From Anoxybacillus thermarum (GTDB taxonomy: Bacteria; Bacillota; Bacilli; Bacillales; Anoxybacillaceae), in NCBI RefSeq assembly GCF_000836725.1, contig NZ_JXTH01000028.1, positions 1 through 34,360 of the forward strand: a DNA stretch of 34,360 nt, written 5' to 3'. Under the pieces are notes generated by a model. The model made no database searches and was not told where the DNA came from. It was given only the letters and a program-made list of their open reading frames with translations. Each line of letters begins with the position of its first letter. The stretch's first letter is position 1. Shown piece by piece: positions 7,138-14,542 of the stretch. A program made the translations under genes and the position numbers.

Positions 7138-8040
7138 ATGATGTATTTTCAACAAAAACATGCGCAAAAGTTTATGGACAAATATAAAGATCGGGCACGC
7201 TTGCTTATTTCATGTCCGGATCAACCGGGAATTGTTGCAGCAGTTACAACTTTTTTGTATGAACAAGGAGCCAATATTGTTGAGTCCAGTCAATATTCGA
7301 CAGACCCTGAAGGTGGTACATTTTTTTTACGAATTGAGTTTGATGCTCCGAATATATCAGAGAGAAAAGAGGAGATGGAGAGAAAGTTCGCAACGATTGC
7401 ACAACGTTTTTCAATGAAATGGCGATTGAGTTTACATACGCACATAAAAAAGGTAGCGATATTTGTTTCGAAAGAAGAACATTGCTTATTAGAGTTATTG
7501 TGGGAATGGCAAGCGGGTGAATTGCTTGCAGATTTTGCTCTCGTCATCAGCAACCATGAACAAATGAGAGAAACGGTAGAGTCATTCGGTATCCCGTACT
7601 ACTACATACCAGTGACAAAAGAAACAAAACAAGAAGCAGAAGAAAAACAAATACAGTTGTTAAAGGAACATGATATTGATGTCATTGTGCTTGCTCGTTA
7701 TATGCAAATTTTATCATCTCGTTTTGTCGCAACGTTTCCAATGCAAATTATTAACATTCACCATTCGTTTTTACCGGCGTTTATTGGTGCGCGACCATAT
7801 GAGCAAGCTTATCGACGTGGAGTGAAACTCATCGGCGCTACTTCTCATTATGTAACAGATGATTTAGATGAAGGACCAATTATTGAGCAAGATGTGGAAC
7901 GAGTTGATCATAAACATCATGTAGAAGACTTGAAGCGAATTGGACGCATGATCGAAAAAACAGTCCTCGTTCGTGCATTAAAGTGGCATTTAGAAGATCG
8001 TGTCATCGTTCATGAAAATAAAACAATTGTATTCAAATGA
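7138..8040 (+). CDS. purU: formyltetrahydrofolate deformylase
   Basis: It hydrolyses 10-formyl-tetrahydrofolate to formate and tetrahydrofolate in the cytoplasm. An N-terminal ACT domain (about residues 20-95, LLISCPDQPGIVAAV) precedes a formyltransferase domain with the catalytic set N206, H208 and D244 in NIHHSFLPAF and DDLDEGPII. The length of 300 residues is normal. The start at 7138 or 7141 follows GGGGGGAG (7128-7135). The formate transporter gene just upstream makes functional sense, since PurU releases formate, but a terminator separates them. Confidence 0.95.
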   Translation: MMYFQQKHAQKFMDKYKDRARLLISCPDQPGIVAAVTTFLYEQGANIVESSQYSTDPEGGTFFLRIEFDAPNISERKEEMERKFATIAQRFSMKWRLSLHTHIKKVAIFVSKEEHCLLELLWEWQAGELLADFALVISNHEQMRETVESFGIPYYYIPVTKETKQEAEEKQIQLLKEHDIDVIVLARYMQILSSRFVATFPMQIINIHHSFLPAFIGARPYEQAYRRGVKLIGATSHYVTDDLDEGPIIEQDVERVDHKHHVEDLKRIGRMIEKTVLVRALKWHLEDRVIVHENKTIVFK

Positions 8041-8069
8041 AGAAGAGGGATTAACCTTCTTCTTTTTTT
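8038..8069 (+). terminator. Terminator after purU
   Basis: GAAGAAGAGG pairs with CCTTCTTCTT around GATTAA with one bulge, then seven T. It overlaps the purU stop codon. Confidence 0.75.
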
Positions 8070-8079
8070 GTAAAAAATT

Positions 8080-8108
8080 GATATGATAAAACTATGTTCT
8101 AAATAAAA
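8080..8108 (+). promoter_or_regulatory. Candidate Ter (replication fork arrest) site
   Basis: CTATGTTCTAAAT (8092-8104) matches 12 of 13 positions of the B-site core CTATGTACYAAAT of the B. subtilis Ter consensus. The upstream A-site half (8080-8091) fits less well but keeps several positions. It lies about 95 bases before the rtp start and just upstream of a TATAAT at 8135-8140, the place where B. subtilis RTP binds to block forks and to repress its own gene. By analogy, forks arriving from the high-coordinate side would be stopped. Confidence 0.6.
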
Positions 8109-8201
8109 AATGAATAAAAATAAAAATGTTCAGTTATAATGGAAGTATAGAAGGATTTTTCTTTTGAGTAAAGAATGTGTCATATGAGAGGAGGAGGAAA
8201 G

Positions 8202-8576
8202 ATGAGTGAAAAAAGAAAACCGAGCGGATTTTTATTAAAACAACGCGCATTTTTAAAGTTGTATTTAATTACTTTAACCGAACAAGAACGATTGTATGGG
8301 CTGAAATTACTAGATGTGCTTCGTGAAGAATTTCAGCCGTTTGGATACCGTCCGAATCATTCAGAAGTATACAAAGCTCTACACGATTTAATTGAGGACG
8401 GGATTTTAGAACAAGTAAAAAAGAAAAAAGAAGGAATGAAATATCAAGAAGTGGTTTATTACCGTTTTACTGAGGAAGGATATAAAAAAGCCCAGCTATA
8501 TAAACGACAATTAAAAACAGAATTAGATCGTTGTGAAGCACTCATTCGTAAAGCAATTAAAGATAATTTTAGTTGA
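8202..8576 (+). CDS. rtp: replication termination protein
   Basis: A 124-residue winged-helix protein. The stretches GFLLKQRAFLKLYLITLTEQ, RLYGLKLLDVLREEF, NHSEVYKALHDLIEDGIL and the C-terminal ELDRCEALIRKAIKDNF line up almost word for word with B. subtilis RTP (122 residues) as I remember it. RTP binds Ter sites as dimers and halts replication forks from one direction. The ATG at 8202 follows GAGGAGGA (8190-8197). An upstream in-frame ATG lies before that site and is rejected. PadR-type regulators share the fold, but the near-identity outside the helix-turn-helix favours RTP. Expect autoregulation through the Ter-like site. Confidence 0.92.
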   Translation: MSEKRKPSGFLLKQRAFLKLYLITLTEQERLYGLKLLDVLREEFQPFGYRPNHSEVYKALHDLIEDGILEQVKKKKEGMKYQEVVYYRFTEEGYKKAQLYKRQLKTELDRCEALIRKAIKDNFS

Positions 8577-8618
8577 CAATAGGATCATATTTCATTTAAT
8601 ATACTGATAAGGGTATAT
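8573..8618 (+). promoter_or_regulatory. Promoter and operator of the CstR-like gene
   Basis: TTGACA (8573-8578) overlaps the rtp stop codon. TAATAT (8597-8602) follows after 18 bases. ATATAC-N8-GTATAT (8599-8618) overlaps the -10 and runs through the start, with GGG in its right arm (AAGGGTATAT), as in CsoR/CstR-family operators. Autorepression is likely. Confidence 0.6.
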
Positions 8619-8639
8619 AGAAAAAGGAGATTGATAAAT

Positions 8640-8903
8640 ATGACATACGATAACCAAGTGAAAAACAGATTAAAACGAATTGAAGGACAAGTTCGTGGTG
8701 TGCTCAAAATGATGGATGAGCAAAAAGATTGTAAAGAAGTAGTTGCTCAATTATCCGCTATTCGTAGCGCTGTCGATCGTGCCATTGCGGTTGTTGTAAG
8801 TGCTAATTTGGAGCGTTGCATTCGCAAAGATGTCGAAACAGGATCATTAGAAAGTGAAAAGCTTATTCAAGAAGCAGTTGAGCTACTCGTCAAAAGTCGA
8901 TAA
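8640..8903 (+). CDS. CsoR/RcnR-family repressor, CstR-like persulfide-sensor type
   Basis: An 87-residue all-helical DUF156 protein. It has two cysteines, in QKDCKEVV and NLERCIRK. Copper sensors of the CsoR type need a Cys-His-Cys set, with a His two helical turns from the second Cys. That His is missing (SANLERC), which is the CstR pattern, where the two cysteines sense persulfide. The ATG at 8640 follows AAAGGAGA (8622-8629) at good spacing. A TTG at 8631 would touch the ribosome site. No sulfide-oxidation gene is adjacent, so it may regulate itself and distant targets. Confidence 0.8.
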   Translation: MTYDNQVKNRLKRIEGQVRGVLKMMDEQKDCKEVVAQLSAIRSAVDRAIAVVVSANLERCIRKDVETGSLESEKLIQEAVELLVKSR

Positions 8904-9006
8904 TGCCGAGTGGCTCCTTTTTTATTTTTTGTTAACATAATGTTATTATGTTAAACAATTTGTTTGTTTGTACAAATGAGTGCACTTTTTGTACAATACG
9001 TACGTA
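8904..9006 (+). promoter_or_regulatory. Repeated palindromes upstream of the MoxR/VWA pair
   Basis: After a short GCC-GAGT-GGC hairpin with a T-run (near 8904-8930), TTAACATAAT-GTT-ATTATGTTAA (8932-8954) is a perfect 10-bp inverted repeat. TTTGTACAAA (8967-8976) recurs as TTTGTACAAT (8988-8997), exactly 21 bases on, and TACGTACGTA (8997-9006) is a third palindrome. Copies two helical turns apart suggest an operator for a cooperatively bound dimer. No clear -35/-10 pair was found. Confidence 0.45.
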
Positions 9007-9031
9007 TGAAAATATAGAAAGGGTTGACATC

Positions 9032-9919
9032 ATGATGTATACACAATTATTTTCACTTCCTGAAACGATTCAAAGGATGATAGAAGAGAGAAGAGAAATG
9101 TTTAAACATGACGAAATCGAACGAATCGGGGCTACCGCATACACACCAGCCCATGAATCCATTTTATATGACGCGATTATCGCTTTAGCGTTAGGAAAAA
9201 ATGTGTTATTAAAAGGTCCGACAGGTTCAGGAAAAACAAAATTAGCAGAAACATTATCAACCTTTTTTGGACAGCCCATGCATAGCATGAACTGTTCGAT
9301 CGATTTAGATGCTGAGGCAATGCTTGGATTTAAAACGATTCAACAAATAAACGGACAAGCATCGATCGAATTTATACCGGGACCGGTCATTCAAGCGATG
9401 ACAAAAGGGCATTTATTATACATCGATGAGATTAATATGGCTAAGCCAGAAACGTTGCCCATTTTAAACGGCGTGCTCGATTATCGAAAAACGATTACAA
9501 ATCCGTTTACCGCTGAAGTCGTAAAGGCAAAACCGACATTTGGTGTCATTGCAGCCATTAACGAAGGATATGTTGGAACAGTTCCGTTAAACGAAGCGTT
9601 AAAAAACCGTTTTGTTGTCATTGATGTACCGTACGTTCAAGGGGAGGCGTTAAAAAGTATTTTGAAACAGCAAACGAAGCTGATGAATGATACATTATTG
9701 GATCGTTTTGTTACATTGTCAGCGGACTTAATTGTTCAAGTAAAGCAAGGATATGTATCAGAAGAAGCAGCTTCGATTCGGGCATTAATCGATGCTTGTG
9801 ATTTAGCAGTATACATTCCACCACGACGAGCAATCGAGCGGGCGATCGTTGAAAAATTAGAAGATGATCGTGAAAAAGCTGCGGTGCGTAATTTAGCAGA
9901 AACGTTGTTTGATGAATGA
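9032..9919 (+). CDS. MoxR-type AAA+ ATPase (CbbQ/NorQ group, like B. subtilis YojN)
   Basis: A 295-residue ATPase. Walker A GPTGSGKT is at residues 62-69, Walker B LLYIDE ends near D132-E133, and sensor-type residues follow in ALKNRF. MoxR/CbbQ ATPases work with a VWA-domain partner as chaperones that activate or remodel an enzyme. The next gene encodes such a partner 10 bases on. The ATG at 9032 follows AGAAAGGG. A longer reading from 8948 would have no ribosome site and an atypical N-terminus. The client protein is not evident from the neighbours. Confidence 0.85.
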   Translation: MMYTQLFSLPETIQRMIEERREMFKHDEIERIGATAYTPAHESILYDAIIALALGKNVLLKGPTGSGKTKLAETLSTFFGQPMHSMNCSIDLDAEAMLGFKTIQQINGQASIEFIPGPVIQAMTKGHLLYIDEINMAKPETLPILNGVLDYRKTITNPFTAEVVKAKPTFGVIAAINEGYVGTVPLNEALKNRFVVIDVPYVQGEALKSILKQQTKLMNDTLLDRFVTLSADLIVQVKQGYVSEEAASIRALIDACDLAVYIPPRRAIERAIVEKLEDDREKAAVRNLAETLFDE

Positions 9920-9929
9920 GGGTGGCTGA

Positions 9930-11834
9930 ATGAATCGTTTTATTATGTTTAATGATAAAAAAGTCGATTCTTTTTTGTTTATGGAGCTATCTGATTTAGT
10001 GAAAACATTAACAAAAGATGAGAAAATGGAGCTCGAATTTGGCTATCAGTCGTATCTTGATCGACAACATAAAAAAGTGGTCGTTAGTCATTTTTGGGAC
10101 AATCGTCCAAAAGAGCAGTACGTATATGGATTAAAAAGTGATGTATTTTTGCGCACGATCGGAAATTTTTATCATACAAGCGATGAACATATTATTTCCT
10201 TTCTTAATCAAGTGAAAGCCTATTCTATTCGGAATTTCGCTAAACAACTATTTATGTTGCTTGAAGATCTTCGTTTAGAAGATGTATGTCGACATGTGCG
10301 TCCTGGAACAAAAAAATCGTTTATCATTCGGAAACAGGTGTATCGTCATTATTTTCAAACGCAATGGAACGTCAATATGATAAAAAGCGTTCATACAGAC
10401 GCATTGTTTAATTTTCTATATTTATTATTAACGGCAGAACAACCAGAGCAGGAAGTTTTTCTCCCTGAATCATTGCGACCCGCTCTTCCGTTTGTTGAGC
10501 GTGAAATACGAAATGTATATGATGCAAAATCGACCGATCATATTTCACGTATTGTACTTACAGTTGTAGATGTGTTAGATGAATTGTTAGATGCGGATAT
10601 GTTAAACACATATTTTCATCTCCCAGAGTACATTTACGCTGATCAGCAAGAGGATATGGAAGATATTCGCCGCAAAGATCCGTTGAAAAATCATGATGTG
10701 CTCGATGAAAAATCGAAAGACGAAGAGATTTTTCAAGAAGTGATGCATACATGGCATCGCGAAACAAGCGATATGACAAACAGTTTTTTGCAATTTGATC
10801 TAGAGCAGGGATCGCAAACGGATTTGCTTGGCGAAGGGGTTCGTCAAGGAGAAGCGGGAGATCAAGCACTTGGGATCGTACATGGTTCATCACAAAAAAC
10901 GACGCATAATGATTATACGCATTTAGAACAACAAGAATATCGCCAAGGGCTTTTTGGGCGTTCGGAGTACGAATACGGAAAAGAAAATCGTTATGCGAAA
11001 CTAATATTTGTAGATGCTTCGCCACCAACAGTACAACAAATGAGACAGTATGAACGTGATCGAGAAGTCATTGGGCCGTATCAAAAAAAGTTGACGCAAA
11101 CGATTGAAAAAGTACTTGAGCATAAAAAAATACATCCGCGTACAGATTTACATGCTGGTCGCTTAAACAAAAAGCTGTTACGCTTTTTGATCGAGGATCA
11201 TCCACGTTTATTTTATAAAAAGCATGAAACATCTCCATTGTTAGATGCTGTGTTTATATTGCTTGTCGATTGTTCTGCATCAATGTATGACAAAATGGAA
11301 GAAACGAAAAGAGGGATTGTTTTATTTCATGAATCTCTCCGGGCGCTTCACGTTCCACATAAAATTGTTGGTTTTTGGGAGGATACAAACGAAGCGACAC
11401 CGTCTTATCAACCAAATTATTTTCAAACAGTTATTGATTTTGATGCGTCTTTGAAAAAGGGACGTGGAGCGGAAATTATGCAGTTAGAACCTCAAGAAGA
11501 TAATCGCGATGGTTTGGCCATTCGGCTAATGACAGAAGAGTTGCAAAAACGAAACGAAAAACAAAAATTTTTGCTCGTCTTTTCGGATGGGGAACCAGCA
11601 GCCTTTGGATACGATCAAAACGGAATTGTAGATACACACGAAGCGGTGGCGGAAGCGAGAAAATTAGGAATTGAAGTAGTCAATGTGTTTTTGGCTAACG
11701 GAATGATTACCGAAAGTCAACAAAAAACGATTGAAAATATATATGGACATTATCATGTAATTGTTCCAAATGTAGAACAGTTACCGACATTTTTAGCCCC
11801 TTTACTAAAAAAATTATTGTTATACAAATTATAA
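9930..11834 (+). CDS. VWA-domain protein (CbbO/NorD group, like B. subtilis YojO)
   Basis: A 634-residue cytoplasmic protein with no signal peptide or membrane segment. A long helical, acidic N-terminal part (to about residue 430) is followed by a von Willebrand A domain with a complete MIDAS: D447, S449 and S451 in DCSASMYD, and FSDGEPA further on. In the NorQ/NorD and CbbQ/CbbO systems this protein presents the client to the ATPase. It follows the MoxR gene closely (AGGGTGG before the ATG) and forms a two-gene operon with it, ended by a terminator. Confidence 0.85.
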   Translation: MNRFIMFNDKKVDSFLFMELSDLVKTLTKDEKMELEFGYQSYLDRQHKKVVVSHFWDNRPKEQYVYGLKSDVFLRTIGNFYHTSDEHIISFLNQVKAYSIRNFAKQLFMLLEDLRLEDVCRHVRPGTKKSFIIRKQVYRHYFQTQWNVNMIKSVHTDALFNFLYLLLTAEQPEQEVFLPESLRPALPFVEREIRNVYDAKSTDHISRIVLTVVDVLDELLDADMLNTYFHLPEYIYADQQEDMEDIRRKDPLKNHDVLDEKSKDEEIFQEVMHTWHRETSDMTNSFLQFDLEQGSQTDLLGEGVRQGEAGDQALGIVHGSSQKTTHNDYTHLEQQEYRQGLFGRSEYEYGKENRYAKLIFVDASPPTVQQMRQYERDREVIGPYQKKLTQTIEKVLEHKKIHPRTDLHAGRLNKKLLRFLIEDHPRLFYKKHETSPLLDAVFILLVDCSASMYDKMEETKRGIVLFHESLRALHVPHKIVGFWEDTNEATPSYQPNYFQTVIDFDASLKKGRGAEIMQLEPQEDNRDGLAIRLMTEELQKRNEKQKFLLVFSDGEPAAFGYDQNGIVDTHEAVAEARKLGIEVVNVFLANGMITESQQKTIENIYGHYHVIVPNVEQLPTFLAPLLKKLLLYKL

Positions 11835-11860
11835 AAACACCCGAAATGGCGGGTGTTTTT
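11833..11860 (+). terminator. Terminator after the VWA gene
   Basis: AAAAACACCCG (11833-11843) pairs with CGGGTGTTTTT (11850-11860). It overlaps the last base pair of the stop codon and works in both directions. Confidence 0.9.
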
Positions 11861-12044
11861 ATGTTAATTAAAAAATTTTTTCCGTTAACAAAAATTTTTT
11901 TAAAAAAGATTTTATTTGAATAGTATGTGAGAAAATAAAATAAATTTTTATTTATACTGTTTTAAAATAGTATACAAGAATAATTTATTTTCATTTTTGT
12001 TCCTTTAACGCTGTAAAACGGTTGTGTTTTTCTATTTTTTTCTA

Positions 12045-12096
12045 TTGACGTATAAATTTAATTTTCAGATAATACTATTGCAAGATTAATAATCTT
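12045..12096 (+). promoter_or_regulatory. Promoter of the AGCS symporter gene with leader palindrome
   Basis: TTGACG (12045-12050), 17 bases, GATAAT (12068-12073). AAGATTA-A-TAATCTT (12082-12096) lies at the expected start and could be an operator. The preceding 11861-12044 is very AT-rich, with A and T tracts and no gene. Confidence 0.55.
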
Positions 12097-12135
12097 ACTA
12101 ATTATCTTAATTATTTATTTTTAAGGAGGAAGTGT

Positions 12136-13569
12136 ATGGAGCTCATTAATCAAGTAGTCGGATTTTTAAACAACATTCTCTGGTCTTATGTCATTATCGG
12201 TTTATTGCTCGGTCTCGGTTTGTATTTCACGATCGGGACGAAATTTGCACAAATTCGCTTGATTGGGGAAATGTTTCGAGTTCTAAAAGAAAAATCCCCT
12301 GAATCAAAAGGAAAAAAAGAAATTTCTTCACTTCAGGCATTCTTCATTGGTGCTGCGACACGTATCGGAACGGGTAACGTTGCTGGGGTTGCGATGGCTT
12401 TAGCAATCGGTGGTCCAGGAGCAGTATTTTGGATGTGGCTTGTTGCGATTTTAGGTGGAGCAAGCGCATTTGTTGAAAGTACATTAGCGCAAATTTTTAA
12501 AGTAAAAAGCGATGTTGGTTTTAAAGGTGGCCCAGGATATTATATGGAGAAACAATTGGGCGCACGTTGGATGAGCACAATTTTTGCTTTCACAATTATT
12601 GCAAGTTTCGGATTAACATTTAACGCCGTACAAAGCAATACAATTGCTACAGCGTTTAATAATTCATTTAGCGTGAACCCTTATGTAACCGCTTTCCTTT
12701 TAGCGGCATTAACAGCAGTCATTATTTTCGGTGGAGTTACACGCATTGCTCGTTTCTCTGAAATTATTGTTCCAATCATGGCGTTTTTCTACATCGGATT
12801 AGCATTGTATGTAATGGTAACAAACATTACTGAAATCCCAGCAGTTATTGCTTTAATTTTTAAGAGTGCTTTTGGTTTAGAACAAGTTGTTGGCGGTGGT
12901 ATGGGCGCTGCAATTATGATGGGGGTAAAACGCGGATTGTTCTCCAATGAAGCTGGTATGGGTAGTGCACCAAACGCTGCAGCAACAGCAACAGTTTCAC
13001 ATCCAGCGAAACAAGGTTTTATTCAAGCACTAGGGGTATTTTTCGACACATTACTTGTATGTAGTGCTACAGCATTTATCATTTTATTATCAGATACGTA
13101 TAAAACGGGCGAGCTTGTTGGTATTGAATTAACACAAGCAGCACTTTCTGAGCACTTCGGTTCTTGGGCAGGTATTTTCTTATCAGTAGCTATTTTCATG
13201 TTCGCTTTCAGCTCGATCATCGGAAGTTATTACTACGGTGAAGCAAATATTGAATTTATTAGTAAAGGAAAAACAGCTTTATTCGTTTATCGTATCCTAG
13301 CAATCGGAATGGTTATTTTCGGAGCGCTTGCTAGCTTACAAATTGTTTGGGATTTAGCTGACTTAGCGATGGCGCTTATGGCATTAACAAACTTAGTAGC
13401 AATCGGTTTACTTGGTCGTATTGCGTTCAAAGCGCTTGATGACTATATGGCGAAACGTAAACGTGGGGAAGATCCTGTATTTTATGCTGACGATATTGAA
13501 GGGTTAAAAGGTGTTGAATGTTGGCCAACGCGCAAAGAAGAACATGTGAAAAAAGCTGTGGGTAAATAG
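12136..13569 (+). CDS. alanine/glycine (or glutamine):cation symporter, AGCS family
   Basis: A 477-residue membrane transporter that couples amino-acid uptake to Na+ or H+. Family marks are GAATRIGTGNVAGVAMALAI, GGPGAVFWMWLVAILGG, FKGGPGYYMEKQLG and KRGLFSNEAGMGSAPNAAA. About ten to eleven hydrophobic segments are seen, and the tail is cytoplasmic and charged. B. subtilis AlsT is the nearest named relative. The substrate (alanine, glycine or glutamine) cannot be told from sequence. The ATG at 12136 follows AAGGAGGA. Single gene with its own promoter and terminator. Confidence 0.92.
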   Translation: MELINQVVGFLNNILWSYVIIGLLLGLGLYFTIGTKFAQIRLIGEMFRVLKEKSPESKGKKEISSLQAFFIGAATRIGTGNVAGVAMALAIGGPGAVFWMWLVAILGGASAFVESTLAQIFKVKSDVGFKGGPGYYMEKQLGARWMSTIFAFTIIASFGLTFNAVQSNTIATAFNNSFSVNPYVTAFLLAALTAVIIFGGVTRIARFSEIIVPIMAFFYIGLALYVMVTNITEIPAVIALIFKSAFGLEQVVGGGMGAAIMMGVKRGLFSNEAGMGSAPNAAATATVSHPAKQGFIQALGVFFDTLLVCSATAFIILLSDTYKTGELVGIELTQAALSEHFGSWAGIFLSVAIFMFAFSSIIGSYYYGEANIEFISKGKTALFVYRILAIGMVIFGALASLQIVWDLADLAMALMALTNLVAIGLLGRIAFKALDDYMAKRKRGEDPVFYADDIEGLKGVECWPTRKEEHVKKAVGK

Positions 13570-13578
13570 GTTAAAGAA

Positions 13579-13612
13579 AACAAGTCTAAGGAAATTCCTT
13601 AGGCTTGTTTTT
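13579..13612 (+). terminator. Terminator after the AGCS gene
   Basis: AACAAG-T-CTAAGGAA (13579-13593) pairs with TTCCTTAG-G-CTTGTT around a single A, and a T-run follows. Confidence 0.85.
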
Positions 13613-13627
13613 ATGCACACAATCTAT

Positions 13628-13690
13628 TGTAAAAGTTTACAATGTTGTAACAGTTTCAATCTTTTTTGTAATACAGATTTGCATTATAAT
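13628..13690 (+). promoter_or_regulatory. TGTAA/TTACA half-site cluster and -10 upstream of the 64-residue gene
   Basis: TTGTAAAAGTTTACAA (13628-13643) is a palindrome with a 4-base gap, and a further TTGTAA follows at 13645-13650. TATAAT stands at 13685-13690. The half-sites match those of the TGTAA-N6-TTACA boxes in 17-28 kb, but the spacing differs, so membership of that regulon is not supported. Confidence 0.35.
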
Positions 13691-13745
13691 AATAATCGGA
13701 ATGAATGTTTGAAGATATACAAAGAAAAAAGAAGGGAGGATTTAT

Positions 13746-13940
13746 ATGAAACAGTATATTTTCAATTTTAGTACACATCATCAACAACCAGTTGTATGGG
13801 AAGAAGCAATCATTGCTCGTGGAATGATGGATGCGTGCATAAAAGCGAAGAAGCTATGCCGCCAGTATGAACGAGAAAAACAAATCCCGATCCGTATTCA
13901 ATACAAAGGTGTTCGCTATTGCAATGAGGATATTGCTTAA
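13746..13940 (+). CDS. small protein of unknown function, 64 residues
   Basis: I do not recognise this protein. It is soluble, basic in its second half, with two cysteines (C32 and C38) in ACIKAKKLC, a third in YCNEDIA near the end, and an aromatic start MKQYIFNFSTHH. The middle is predicted helical (EEAIIARGMMDACIKAKKLCR). The strong ribosome site GAAGGGAGGA (13731-13740), a TATAAT upstream and a terminator-like hairpin downstream argue that it is a real gene. The form is that of a small regulatory or adaptor protein, but no function can be given. Confidence 0.65.
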   Translation: MKQYIFNFSTHHQQPVVWEEAIIARGMMDACIKAKKLCRQYEREKQIPIRIQYKGVRYCNEDIA

Positions 13941-13957
13941 ATAAGAAAGGACGGATT

Positions 13958-14014
13958 ATGTGGTGTATGCATTTTATCGTAAAACGTAGCTGTAGTTCGT
14001 TTCGTCAATTATAA
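13958..14014 (+). CDS. possible 18-residue peptide (MWCMHFIVKRSC...)
   Basis: An ATG at 13958 follows AAAGGACGG (13947-13955) and opens an 18-codon frame ending TAA at 14012-14014. It contains two cysteines. It runs into the left arm and loop of the terminator hairpin at 13985-14024, so translation would disturb that structure. Chance is a real alternative. Confidence 0.2.
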   Translation: MWCMHFIVKRSCSSFRQL

Positions 14015-14037
14015 AACAGCTACGCTTTTATTTTCTT
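13985..14037 (+). terminator. Terminator-like hairpin after the small gene
   Basis: CGTAGCTGT (13985-13993) pairs with ACAGCTACG (14016-14024) across a 22-base loop, followed by CTTTTATTTTC. Confidence 0.6.
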
Positions 14038-14542
14038 TTCTGTCTCAAAAATAAAAGTATACTTTTTATGTGAGATAAATTTTGTATAACTTCCTATAAT
14101 TTATGTTATGTAAACTAAAAACAAACGCGAAAAAAGAGGCAGATTTCATTCTGCCTTCTCTTCAAAAAAGTATGAAAACAAAACGGCGTGGTTTTTCTCA
14201 TCAGCCGCTGCTCGGCGAATCGACGGTTTACTATTCGTCTTGCAAAGCAATTTCTAGCCCATGCTTAAAATCACCCAAACATTGTTCGCTGTTCGCTCAT
14301 CTTCGGTTGAGGACGCTCACCAGTCAGACTAAAATAAATATGCTCAGATTGTTAGAAATTATCCTTTAGTTTTGGAAAATTTCACACTTTCATGGTACTC
14401 TACCTACTTGGTTGTGCATCGTTTAACTTGTCATAGTCCTATCATTTTACCATGTCCTCTTCTTTTTCTTGAAGTGTCAAGTATGCAAACCTCCCCTTCT
14501 TCCGCTATACTGAACAAGTAGTCTTGTGATCAGGAGGAAAAT
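14038..14542. other. Gene-poor stretch with inverted repeats and a degraded ORF tail
   Basis: TCTCA (14043-14047) and TGAGA (14071-14075) enclose the palindrome AAAAGTATACTTTT (14053-14066). A minus-strand terminator follows: AGGCAGA (14137-14143) pairs with TCTGCCT (14150-14156), and the minus strand then reads CTCTTTTTT. A minus-strand frame at 14231-14296 ends CLGDFKHGLEIALQDE-stop and reads like the tail of a lost protein gene. So something once transcribed leftward stood here and ended at the terminator. A plus-strand reading across it has no ribosome site and is not taken as a gene. TATACT at 14506-14511 may be the topB -10. Confidence 0.4.
14128..14157 (-). terminator. Minus-strand terminator of a vanished gene
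   Basis: A seven-base-pair stem AGGCAGA/TCTGCCT with a six-base loop. On the minus strand it is followed by CTCTTTTTT. No intact minus-strand gene remains upstream of it. Confidence 0.55.

Noticed and set aside
8202-8576. PadR-family regulator
   Set aside because: The winged-helix fold is shared, but the sequence follows RTP from end to end and a Ter-like site is adjacent.
10558-11028. 156-codon minus-strand frame inside the VWA gene
   Set aside because: It lies fully within a well-supported gene, has no ribosome site and has shadow-like composition.
13628-13643. TTGTAAAAGTTTACAA as a fifth regulon box
   Set aside because: The gap between half-sites is four, not six, and the distance to TATAAT does not fit the pattern.
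14086-14112. loxP-like half (ATAACTTCCTATAATTTATG)
   Set aside because: The first arm resembles loxP, but the second arm does not form its inverted repeat, and no Cre-type gene is present. Taken as chance in AT-rich DNA.
14103-14369. 88-codon plus-strand frame before topB
   Set aside because: No ribosome site and no protein-like features. It runs antisense through the degraded tail and over a terminator.
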